Assembly: GCF_026626665.1 (NCBI RefSeq)
Contig: NZ_JAPNKE010000002.1
Location: 3,821,168 to 3,885,167 of the forward strand
From: Nannocystis pusilla
GTDB lineage: Bacteria; Myxococcota_A; Polyangia; Nannocystales; Nannocystaceae
Length of the DNA: 64,000 nucleotides
Reading direction: 5' to 3'
Below, piece after piece: positions 54,429 through 63,117 of the stretch. The position numbers and the translations under genes are program-made. Position 1 is the stretch's first letter. Each line of letters opens with the position of its first letter. A model generated the notes under the pieces. That model had not been told where the DNA came from, did no database searches, and saw nothing but the letters and a program-made list of their open reading frames with translations.

Positions 54429-54959
54429 ATGCCTGGCTTACCCGTTCGCCCCCTCGTCCTCCTCGCCGCGCTCGCGGCCTGCGCCGAGCGCGACCCGCTC
54501 GACTCCGACTCCGTCACCGACGCCACCAGCATGTCCGAAGGGACAGGCGCCAGCACCGACCACGGCACCACGCCGCCGTCCACCACCGACGAGCCCCCCA
54601 CCGGCTCGATCCCCGGGCCGAACCCGCCGGAGCTCGGCTACGCCGCCCACATCCAGCCGATCTGGGACGCCCATTGCGTCGTCGGCTGCCACACGCCCGG
54701 CGGCACCAGCGCCGCCTGGGTGGTCCTCTCGGACAACGCCTTCGCCTCGCTCGTCGAGCGCCCGGCGCTCGAGCTCCCCCAGATGATGCGGGTCGCGCCC
54801 GGCGACCTCGACGGCAGTTACCTCTGGCACAAGGTCAACGGCACGCACATCGAAGCCGGCGGCAGCGGCGTCTCCATGCCGCCGGCCTTCGCCGACGCGC
54901 TGTCCACCGACGACCTCGACACCATCTCTCAGTGGATCGCGCAGGGCTGCTCCCCCTGA
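54429..54959 (+). CDS. Lipoprotein with cytochrome c-like domain
   Basis: 176 residues from ATG 54429; lipobox VLLAALAAC, then a linker with SMSEGTGASTD encoded by an exact TGTCC-GAAG-GGACA unit (54532-54545). The domain AAHIQPIWDAHCVVGCHTPGG...SVSMPPAF...DTISQWIAQGC has the layout of planctomycete/myxobacterial cytochrome c-like proteins with CxxxCH instead of CxxCH. Haem attachment through CxxxCH is known in a few families but cannot be assumed. Confidence 0.78.
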   Translation: MPGLPVRPLVLLAALAACAERDPLDSDSVTDATSMSEGTGASTDHGTTPPSTTDEPPTGSIPGPNPPELGYAAHIQPIWDAHCVVGCHTPGGTSAAWVVLSDNAFASLVERPALELPQMMRVAPGDLDGSYLWHKVNGTHIEAGGSGVSMPPAFADALSTDDLDTISQWIAQGCSP

Positions 54960-55192
54960 GCACGGGCCGGCCAGCATCTCGCCTGCGCGCGGCCTCACCG
55001 TCGGTCGACGTGCCTTCACCTCGGCGAAGCCGCGGCCGAAGAACTCTCTCCCTGCCGGCGAGCGCTGCGACGCGCGCCAGCGGCCCTGACGCCTCGGGGC
55101 TCCGAGCCCGAAGCCTGGCTCCTGCGCGCGTGCGCAAGCGCTCGCCTCGTCGCTTGCCGCGCAGCCGCGGGCTTGTCTACACCTTCGGAGCG

Positions 55193-55758
55193 ATGACCCG
55201 CGCCGCGCTCGTCCTCGGCCTCGTTTTGTGCGCCTGCAAGGAGCCCACGGGCGCCAACACGGGCGGCCTCGTGGTCGTCTCGGACACCTCGCCGACCGAA
55301 TTCGGCGACCCGCCCGAGTGCGGGGGCACCACGGACGGGACCACCGGCGGCGCCACCGACTCGACCGGCGCCGATCCCACCGGCACTTCCGGACAGGTCC
55401 CCGAGGACATGTCCGAAGGCGAAGCCTTCTGCGCCGCCCTGACCTCCGCGCCGGCCTGCGACGGCGTCGTCCACGGCGGCGGCGTGTGCCGCTGGCTCGA
55501 CGTCGTCCCGGTCTACCCCGGCACCTGCGACATCACCCGCTGTTCCGCACCTGCGTGTTCGTGCCCGACGAGGCCCAGTGCCCGGTCCCGACCTCGTGCG
55601 ACCAGATCGGCCTCGGCGTGTTCGGCCGCCGCGGCTGCGACGACGCCGTCGAGCTGATCATGGCCGGCCCGAGCGAGGGCCTGTGCGGCACGCCCGCGGG
55701 CTGGTCGCTGTGCGCCGGCGACGACGCCCCGCCCGAGTGCAGCTGCGCCTGCTCGTGA
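55193..55758 (+). CDS. Cys-rich lipoprotein, one frameshift
   Basis: About 188 residues from ATG 55193 (MTRAALVLGLVLCAC). A Thr/Gly/Asp linker includes SGQVPEDMSEG, encoded by a TGTCC-type repeat at 55391-55420. A Cys-rich domain follows: FCAALTSAPACDGVVHGGGVCRWLDVVPVYPGTCD, a frameshift at about 55545 (one base missing), then FRTCVFVPDEAQCPVPTSCDQIG...GLCGTPAGWSLCAGDD...CSCACS. Spacing of Cys suggests an extracellular disulphide-rich module. Family not recognised, but similar lipoproteins are common in Nannocystis-type genomes. Confidence 0.7.
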
Positions 55759-55761
55759 CCG

Positions 55762-56068
55762 CGTGTCCGCGAGGACATGTCCCGCGCGTCCAGCGACCCG
55801 CGAGGCCCGCTGCGCCGCCGCGTGACCCCATGTCCGCGAGGACATATCCCGGCCCGCGCGCCCAGCAACCCGCGAGCATGAGTGCGCCGCTGCGTGCCCC
55901 CATGTCCGCGAGGACATGTCCGACCCGCGCGCCAAGCGACCCGCGAGGCCCGCTGCGCCGCCGCGTGACCCCATGTCCGCGAGGACATGTCCCGACCTGC
56001 GCGCCCACCGGCAGGCCGGTCCCGCATCTGCGCCGCTGTGTGGCCGCATGTCCGCGAGGACATGTCCA
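55762..56068. repeat. Five tandem ~70-base units with a perfect TGTCC-GCGA-GGACA hairpin
   Basis: Hairpin cores start at 55764, 55831, 55903, 55974 and 56049 (intervals 67-75). Four cores read CATGTCC-GCGA-GGACATG or nearly so; the loop GCGA is of the GNRA type in RNA. Spacers share CCGACC(T)GCGCGCCCAGCGACCCGCGAG. The array lies between the convergent Cys-rich lipoprotein and OmpA-family genes. A further variant pair (AAAGGACATGTCG and ACGACATGTCC) is at 56105-56131. Confidence 0.88.
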
Positions 56069-56154
56069 ACTCTGCAACCATGCCGTCGTATCTTCGGATG
56101 TGCAAAAGGACATGTCGCGAACGACATGTCCTTCGCACCTCCCCTCGCCCGGAA

Positions 56155-58455
56155 TCAGGGCGACGGCGCGGCCGGCTCCGCCGCCTTCTTGCCCGCCTTC
56201 GGGGCCTTGGCCGGGGCGGTCGTCTCGCCCTTGTAGCGGGTCACCTTGATGACGGTGCGGTTGTTCTTGGCCCGGCCGGCGGCGGTCAGGTTGACCGCGA
56301 CCGGGCTGTTGTCGCCGTAGCCGTTGGCGGTCACGCGATCGGGGCTCACGCCCTTGGCCAGCAGCGCGCTGCGGACCGCGTCGGCGCGCTCGCTGCTGCG
56401 CTGCTTCGGGTTGCCGCGGTCGTCGGTGTGGACCCCGATCTCGATCTCCTCGTACTCGGGGTGCGTGTTCAGGAACGCGGCCAGCTGCTCGACCAGCGCC
56501 GCGCTCTTGTCGTCGACCCCGTTGGCCGAGGTGTACCGGATCGCCTTCTTGAGGCGCAGCTTCTTGCCCTTGCCGCTGACGAGCGGCGTCTCGACCGGCG
56601 TCGCCCGGCGCAGCGACTCCTTGACCGTCGTGAACTGCTCGCCCGGCGTCACCGTGAAGCGCAGCGACTTGTCCTCGAAGCCGGGCGCGCGGGCGATGCC
56701 GAAGTAGTCGCCGGCCGGCAGCTCGAGGCGGATGAGGCCGCCCTCGGTGCTGGTGAACGGCTCGTCGACGCCGTTGCCGGACACCGACAGGGTGACCAGC
56801 ACCGGCGCCCCCGCCTCGTCCGTGAACGCGCCGTCGAGGATCCCGACCGGCGGCGTGTTGGCCACGTCCATCGTGATCGTGAGCTGGGTGTCCTCGCCGG
56901 CCTTGATGTCGGCCGTCGCGTCCTTGGTCGCCTTGTTGGCCAGCTCGACCTGGATCGCCACCTGGCCCTCGGGGAACCGGTAGCTGGTGAAGTTGCCCTG
57001 GTCGTCGGTGAGGATCGCGTTGCTCGCCGCGCCGGGGAACCGCACCTTGGCCCCCGCGACCGGCGCGCCGGTGTTGTCGAGCACCTGGCCGACCACGCGA
57101 CCCTCGACCACCGCGGGCGCGGGCAGCGGCTCGCTCGTCACCGGAGCGGGCACTTCCTTGACCACCGGGTTGGGATCGATCGACCAGCCGAGGCCGAGGA
57201 TCACCTGCCACGGGGCCACCGGCGGGCCGTACTCGAAGTTGGGCGACACCATGCCGATGTCGACCGCGGCGTCGAGGTGCAGACCCGCGATCACGTTGGC
57301 GCGCAGGCCGACGGTGCCCCACAGGGAGGAGCGCGGCAGCGGCGACGGCGACGCGCCGGCCTGGAAGAACGCCGGCATCTCGGCGGTGGCGACGTCCCAC
57401 GCGAGCTCGACGATCGGGTCGAGGCCGAACTTGCCCTCCTTGCCGAGGCGGACCGGGAAGTCGAGGCCGTAGCGCATGCGCACGCGGCTCGGCGCCACGC
57501 CGAGGGCGAAGCGCGACACCTCGCGGCTGGTCGGGTCGGTGAACTTCTCGAAGTCGATCAGCTTGCCCGAGTTGTCGAGGATCCAGCCGATGTTGGTCGT
57601 GAACCGCACCGGCACCTGCTTCTTCGTCAGGTAGCGGACATCGACAGTGAACAGGAAGTCGATGTTGAAGTTGACCTTGTCGGTGAGCAGGCGGCTCGTG
57701 CCCGACAAAAGGCCGATGCCGAGCTGACCGCCGAGGCCGATCGCGCCGCCCTTGACGAACCGGTGCGCGCCCTTGATGCCGAAGTCGAGGTCGCCGAGCG
57801 CGAACTGGTTGGTCTGGTCCTGGCGGCCCGGCTGCGCGCGAGCGTTGCGCGACGCCTGGCTGTGCACGGCCAGGAACAACTCGCCCCACTTGAACGGGCT
57901 GTAGCCGATGTTGACCGTGCCGCGCACGCGGCCCTGCTGGTCGGGCCCGTGCTCGTCGCTGTTGTAGATGAACCCTTCCTTGCGGAAGAAGTCGGTGTGC
58001 AGGCGGACGCGGACCGTGTGGCGCCCGCCGACGTCGGCCAGCGTCGTGTGATAGAGGCCGAGGCCGCCGCGCAGGCTGTTGATCGCCGGCTCGCGCCGCC
58101 CCTGGACCATCCCCGGCTGCTTGTCGCTTCTCGGCTTCGGCGGCGCCGGGGCCGGCACCTCGACCTCGGGCCCGGGCGTCGGCGCCTCGGTCGTCGTGTT
58201 GGTACTTCCGGACAGGTCCCCGGAGACAGCTCCGCTCACCTCGCCGCCGGCGGTCCCCTCGGCGCCTGCGGGCGGTGCCACGGCGCCTGGATCGCCGCTC
58301 GGCAACGTCGGCGGCGCGTCACCGGTGGCCGGCGCTGTCTCGCTGGCGGGTGGCGTCGTCGCGTCCGCGGGGAGCGGAGGCGGCTCCGCCGCGGCGGCGC
58401 GGAGGGGCAGGCCCAGGAAGATCCCCGAGAGCGCAAACAGCGAGGCGCGTCGCAT
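56155..58455 (-). CDS. OmpA-family outer membrane protein with carboxypeptidase-like repeats
   Basis: 766 residues from ATG 58455. A signal peptide (SLFALSGIFLGLPLRAAAAE) and Pro/Ala linker are followed by a beta-barrel-like region (~120-420: GGLGLYHTTLADVGGRHTVRVRLHTDF...). Then come carboxypeptidase-regulatory-like modules (VVGQVLDNTGAPVAGAKVRFPGAASNAILTDDQGNF and GILDGAFTDEAGAPVLVTLS), then an OmpA C-terminal peptidoglycan-binding domain (IEIGVHTDDRGNPKQRSSERADAVRSALLAKGV, ANGYGDNSPV). The tail is Lys/Ala/Pro-rich. It probably tethers the outer membrane to the wall. Frame intact across the whole length. Confidence 0.9.
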   Translation of the reverse strand: MRRASLFALSGIFLGLPLRAAAAEPPPLPADATTPPASETAPATGDAPPTLPSGDPGAVAPPAGAEGTAGGEVSGAVSGDLSGSTNTTTEAPTPGPEVEVPAPAPPKPRSDKQPGMVQGRREPAINSLRGGLGLYHTTLADVGGRHTVRVRLHTDFFRKEGFIYNSDEHGPDQQGRVRGTVNIGYSPFKWGELFLAVHSQASRNARAQPGRQDQTNQFALGDLDFGIKGAHRFVKGGAIGLGGQLGIGLLSGTSRLLTDKVNFNIDFLFTVDVRYLTKKQVPVRFTTNIGWILDNSGKLIDFEKFTDPTSREVSRFALGVAPSRVRMRYGLDFPVRLGKEGKFGLDPIVELAWDVATAEMPAFFQAGASPSPLPRSSLWGTVGLRANVIAGLHLDAAVDIGMVSPNFEYGPPVAPWQVILGLGWSIDPNPVVKEVPAPVTSEPLPAPAVVEGRVVGQVLDNTGAPVAGAKVRFPGAASNAILTDDQGNFTSYRFPEGQVAIQVELANKATKDATADIKAGEDTQLTITMDVANTPPVGILDGAFTDEAGAPVLVTLSVSGNGVDEPFTSTEGGLIRLELPAGDYFGIARAPGFEDKSLRFTVTPGEQFTTVKESLRRATPVETPLVSGKGKKLRLKKAIRYTSANGVDDKSAALVEQLAAFLNTHPEYEEIEIGVHTDDRGNPKQRSSERADAVRSALLAKGVSPDRVTANGYGDNSPVAVNLTAAGRAKNNRTVIKVTRYKGETTAPAKAPKAGKKAAEPAAPSP

Positions 58456-58650
58456 ACGAGAGAAGCGTCCTCCAAACGCGGCACACCTGTCAAACCTTTG
58501 TGGCGATCCGCCCCCGGGCGTGCGGACGCGAGCACGGCAGTTTGGCCGGTGCACCACCAACTATTTTTCGACCACCCCGCCAAACTGCGACGGAACGCGA
58601 CAAATGCGGCGATCGCAGACCGCGTGCCCTCGGCGTGCGATCATGCAGTC

Positions 58651-60095
58651 ATGTCGAACGCCTATCTCACCGGCCGCGCAACGCGGCTCACGGCCCTGTC
58701 TCTTGGACCCTGGCTCCTGATCGCCTGCCCCTCGGACGGGACAGCGACGACCGATTCCAGCACGGACCCCGATCCGACCTCGACGACCACGACCTCGGAT
58801 ACGAGCGGACCGGACGTCACGACGACCACGGGCACCCCGACCACCACGGACCCGACCACCGACGCGACCACGTCGACGTCGACCGGCCCTGTCCCCGCGG
58901 TCTGCGGCGACGGCGTCGTCGCCGGCAGCGAAGTCTGCGACGACGGCAACGACGAGCCCGACGACGGCTGCGACAAGAACTGCGAGAAGACCGGCGCGGT
59001 GCTCTGGACCTACACCCACAACGGCGCCGCCGACGAGTTCGACGCCGGCACTGCCGTCGCCGTCGACCCGACCGGCAAGATCATCATCGCCGGCCGCGAG
59101 GGCATCACGCCGGCCGACAGCGACATGCTGCTCATCGCCCTCAACCCCGACGGCACCGAGCTGTGGAAGAAGACCTACCCGGACATGAACGGGCTGCCCA
59201 ACTACTTCAACGCGTTGGCGCTCGGCGACGACGGCACCATCTACGCCGGCGGCGCCGAGGAGCAGGTGAAGGGCGTACCCACGCCCGTCGTGCGCTCGTT
59301 CAGCCCGGATGGCGACGAGGGCTGGGCCTTCGTCGAACCGTCCGTCCACATGCTCGGGGCCAACATTTCGGGCCTCCTGCTCGTCGACGGCGCGCTCTAC
59401 TCGGTCGGCTCCGAGGATCTCAACGAGGACGAGACGCAGCTCGTCGCGCGCCGCCACGACCCCGCCACCGGCGAGGCCGCGTGGCAGGCCGTGACGCAGG
59501 CCGACTTCCCGCGCGCTCTCGGCTACGGCCTCGCCCGGACCGCGGACGGCCTCTTGGTGGCCGGCGCCGTGTTCGGCGAGCAGAACCTGAGCCAGCCGCT
59601 GCTCGTCGTCGTCGATGACGCCGGCACGATCGTCAGCACCGAGGTCGAGGAGCACCCCGGCGGCGCCTGGTTCGATGCCGAGGCGATCGGCGCGGGCGGC
59701 GACATCGCCCTCGTCGGTCGCCGGATGCCGGAGGGCGTCACCGGCTACGACTTCGCGGTGCGGCGCGTCGGCCCCGACCTCGCGGAGCAGTGGACCGACA
59801 TCTACGACTACGAATTCTCTACGGCACCGGCAACGGCGTCGCCGTCGGCCCGGACGAGCGGATCTTCGCCTCCGGCTTCCACGTCGCGCCGGCGAAGTTC
59901 GACGACGTATTCGGCGCCCTCTACGCCGGCGACGGCGCCCGGCAGTGGACGCACACCTACAACAACGACGACATCGACCTCTACGACGAGGGCGCCGACG
60001 CGGCCTGGGGCCCGGATTTCCTGGTCCTCTCCGGCCAGTCGGTGGTCCTCGGCGAGGATGGCAACATCTGGGTGCGCGCCTTCAAGGCGGGCTGA
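58651..60095 (+). CDS. DUF4215/propeller lipoprotein, one frameshift
   Basis: About 481 residues from ATG 58651. Signal and lipobox (LGPWLLIAC), a long Thr/Asp linker, then the myxobacterial Cys-rich motif CGDGVVAGSEVCDDGNDEPDDGCDKNC (DUF4215). After it a beta-propeller of repeated blades (GKIIIAGREGITPADSDMLLIALNPDG; GTIYAGGAEEQ; GLLVAGAVFGEQNLSQPLLVV) follows. One base is missing near 59815-59822; the last part (LYGTGNGVAVGPDERIFASGFHV...NIWVRAFKAG) is in the next frame. Proteins of this build are abundant in Nannocystineae and are thought to be surface adhesins or sensors. Confidence 0.85.
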
Positions 60096-60200
60096 CCCCG
60101 TCGCCTGCCGTATAATCTCGGCAGCCCCGTCCGGCGGACCGAATTCCGGCCGGCCCGCCGGCGCCTGTTCCGCCGGTCGCGACCCGGGTAAAGTCACACC

Positions 60201-61139
60201 ATGGCCAAAGAGCTCGTGTACAACGCCACCCTCGTCGAGCGCGAGGACCTCACCCCCGCCCTCGCGGTGTTCCGGATCCGCCCCGACGAAGCGCTGCCCG
60301 GTGAGGGTTCGTGGTTCGTGCCCGGGCAGTACCTCACGATCGGCCTCAACAACACCGAGAAGCCTGAACTCGGCGGCGTGCGACGCCCGATGTCGATCGC
60401 TTCGGCCCCCGAGCGGCGCGACCTGGTCGAGTTCTACATCCGCTTCGTCGACAAGCCGGAGTCGGACAACCCGCTGACCCACCTGCTGTGGAAGACCCGC
60501 GTCGGCGACCGCATGTTCTTGCGCTCGCAGCCGGTCGGCAAGTTCACCGTCGAGGACACCATGGGCCACGACGCGCGCATCAAGGTGTGCGTGGCCGCCG
60601 GCACCGGCCTGGCGCCGTTTTTGTCGATGGTGCGCAGCAAGGTCAACCGCGACCCGAGCACGCGGCTCGACGACTGGGCCATCATCCACGGCGCCAGCTA
60701 CAGCAAGGACCTCGGCTACCGCGACGAGCTCGAGCACCTGGCCAGGCACCACGGCCTGCGCTACCTGCCGACGGTCAGCCGCCCGCGCGAGGAGGCCCAC
60801 TGGAGCGGCCACGTCGGCCGCGCCGAGGATTTCTTCCTGGCCGACCGCCTGCCTGGCCTCGAGGACAGCCTCGGCATCGACCGCAACACCTTCCGCCCCG
60901 ACCGCGTCGGCATCCTGATCTGCGGCCTCCAGGGCACCATCGGCGCCACCATCGAGCGCCTGCTACACCGCGGCTTCGTGCCCGACAACCGCAAGATCCG
61001 CCGCGCCCTCGAGATCCCCGAGGACGTCGTCGCGCACACCTTCTACGAGGCCTACGACACCGTCCCGCCGATCGACCTCAACGACACCGCGCGCGTCGCC
61101 GAGCTCAAGACCACCTTCCACGGCGCCGGCCGCGGCTGA
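60201..61139 (+). CDS. Ferredoxin-NADP reductase
   Basis: 312 residues. FAD domain: PGQYLTIGLNNTEKPELGGVRRPMSIASAPE (RRPMSIAS is the FAD-binding RxYS-type motif). NADP domain: KVCVAAGTGLAPFLSMVRS, the WAIIHGASYSKDLGYRDEL segment, and ILICGLQGTIGATIERLL. It lacks the C-terminal aromatic of plant-type enzymes and resembles the bacterial Fpr subgroup with a longer C-terminus (EIPEDVVAHTFYEAYDTVPP). It transfers electrons between NADPH and ferredoxin or flavodoxin. The frame is intact. Confidence 0.9.
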   Translation: MAKELVYNATLVEREDLTPALAVFRIRPDEALPGEGSWFVPGQYLTIGLNNTEKPELGGVRRPMSIASAPERRDLVEFYIRFVDKPESDNPLTHLLWKTRVGDRMFLRSQPVGKFTVEDTMGHDARIKVCVAAGTGLAPFLSMVRSKVNRDPSTRLDDWAIIHGASYSKDLGYRDELEHLARHHGLRYLPTVSRPREEAHWSGHVGRAEDFFLADRLPGLEDSLGIDRNTFRPDRVGILICGLQGTIGATIERLLHRGFVPDNRKIRRALEIPEDVVAHTFYEAYDTVPPIDLNDTARVAELKTTFHGAGRG

Positions 61140-61160
61140 TCGCGCCGGTCCCGACAATGG

Positions 61161-61183
61161 CCCGAAGGACAGGTTCCTTCGGG
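61161..61183 (+). terminator. Terminator hairpin after the reductase gene
   Basis: CCCGAAGGA, loop CAGGT, TCCTTCGGG, a perfect nine-pair stem followed by CTCTCTT. It starts 22 bases after the reductase stop. Confidence 0.65.
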
Positions 61184-61206
61184 CTCTCTTGCGCCGTGCG
61201 AATACA

Positions 61207-61242
61207 CCAATGGCCCGAAGGACATGTCCTCCGGGCCATTGG
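61207..61242. repeat. 36-base near-perfect palindrome centred on GGACATGTCC
   Basis: CCAATGGCCCGAAGGACA / TGTCCTCCGGGCCATTGG: all pairs match except one A/C. It lies between convergent genes, and its left arm shares AATGGCCCGAAGGACA with the terminator just upstream (61156-61171), so one may be a duplicate of the other. Confidence 0.85.
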
Positions 61243-61262
61243 ATGAACCTCGCCGCGACCTG

Positions 61263-63104
61263 CTATTCGCCGGTCACGGGCGCGATCGAGGCCGGGCGCC
61301 GGAGCGCGCAGCAGCGTCCACGGGACCGCGACGGTGAGGACGGCCTGGACCAGGCCGAGCAGCGGGCTCAGCGCGGAGAACACGAACAGGTGCGGGTCGC
61401 TGTAGAACAGGTCCTCGGCCGGGTGGGCCCACATGACCATCTGGCCGAACGCGATCGCCAGCATCGCCGCCGACACGCCGGCCCACAGGCGCGACGCGAA
61501 CGTCATCGGCGCGACGGCCACGCGCAGGGCCAGGAGCGCGGCGACCACCAGGAACCAGCCGGCGAACAGCAGCGCCAGCGGGCTCCAGAACAGCCACATG
61601 GTCGGTTCGCCGATCAGCATCGCGGCCAGCAGCAGGTAGAGGCCGGCCCAGCCGACGTACTCGCCGACGAGCGAGCCGACCGGCGTGCGCCGCATGGCCG
61701 GAGGGACATCTCCGGTCGGCGCCCGCATCATCAGCAGGATCGCCAGCGGGATCGACAGCAGCCCGAGGTTGAGCAGGTAGAACTCCTCGGCGCGCCACTC
61801 GTGCGGCGGGTTGGCGGTGGTGACGAGCACCATCGCCACGACCGCGCCGACCAGCGCCTCGCCGCGGCGCAGCGACACCAGCGAGGTGTTGCCGACCCGA
61901 CGCGCCAGCGCCCGCAGCCCGAGGTACGCCAGCGTCAGCATGCCGACCGCGCCGACCACCACCGGCACCGTCGTGTCGAGCTCGGCGCCGAAGCCCCGGT
62001 CGGCGTCGCCGAGGCCGAACGCCTGCGCCAGCGAGTGACTGGCGGCCGCCTGCGGCAGCAGGGCCAGAGTACCGGCTGTCCGATGAGACAGCTCGGCCGC
62101 GAGCGCGACCCCGACCCCGCCGAGCACCCCGAGGATCGCCGCGAGCCCGCCGCCGACCAGCCCCGGCGAGCGGACCTTGCCGAGCGCCAGGCCGGCCAGC
62201 TGCCCGAGCATGACCAGGAACGCCCCGCCGGCCAGCACCACCGCGACCAGGGCCAGCGCGGCCCCGAGGTGACCGACCACCGCCGCCGCCGCCAGCAGGA
62301 TGAGCAGCTGCGGCGCCGCCAGCACGCCGATGACCGCCAGCGGCCCGGCGGTCAGCCCGAGCGCGAGCTCCTGGGCCCGCAGCGCGCTGCCGGCCAGCGG
62401 TTGCAGCGTGTTCTCGTGGGTCTCCTGGGCCATCTGCGTGCCCGCCAGCACCGGCGCGGCCAGCAGCAGCAGCAGCAGCAGCGCCCGCCGGCCAGCACCC
62501 CCGTCATCCGCAGCGCGTCGACCGGCGACAGCGGCGAGGCGTACGCCTCGACCTGCGGCGACATCGTGCGCTCGACCACCGCCCGCAGCGCCGCGACCTC
62601 GCCGGGGTCGTACCAGTTGTAGTCGGGCACGCCGTAGATGCTGTCCGCATCGACATGTCCCTTCGTCCATGCCTCAAAGGCCAGGATCGCGTCGCGCTGG
62701 AGCGCGCGGTGGGGCCGCGGCGCCTCGCCGTAGGCGGCCCGGCGCAGCCGCGACTCCGCGGCCTCGAGCGCGCCTGTGACCCGGTAGCCGGCGTCGTCGT
62801 ACGCCATCGGTTGCCCGGCGAACCGGCGCCCCACCTCGGCCCGCAGCGCCGCCGCCTCCTCGGCCGAGTCGGCGATCAGGGCGAAGCGGCGCTCCTCCTG
62901 CACGTGGCGGCTCTGTTCGAGGTCGAAGCCGACCCGCAGATCGCGCTCGAACGCACCTGTCCCGAGAGCCAGCCAGGTGCCGAGCACCGCCGAGAGCGCG
63001 GCGAGCAGCACGGACAGCCCGAGCAGGCGGCGGCCACGAGGGCCGCGGAGGGCCCGGGCGACGAACGGCCGGGCGGCGGAGCGGATCGAGAGGACGCGAG
63101 ACAT
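61263..63104 (-). CDS. ABC transporter permease, one frameshift
   Basis: About 614 residues from ATG 63104. N-terminal anchor (LLGLSVLLAALSAVLGTWLAL), a periplasmic part to ~200 (including AWTKGHVDADSIYG, encoded by a repeat copy near 62655), then ten or so membrane segments. One base is missing near 62485 in a G/C run; then ALLLLLLLAAPVLAGTQMAQETHENTLQPL follows, a conserved motif of ABC-2 permeases. The end is uncertain: as written the frame runs through repeat DNA to 61105, but another frame ends ASIAPVTGE at TAG 61263-61265, which looks more natural. It pairs with the ATPase gene 13 bases upstream. Confidence 0.82.
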
Positions 63105-63117
63105 GGCGGGCTCCTGG

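Noticed and set aside
55762..56068. Possible CRISPR array of 20-base palindromes
   Set aside because: The spacers are themselves near-copies of each other, so this is a tandem repeat, not an array of unique spacers.
2205..62490. Programmed ribosomal frameshifting in many genes
   Set aside because: The break sites share no slippery heptamer or downstream structure, and mostly coincide with C/G runs, as expected of sequence errors.
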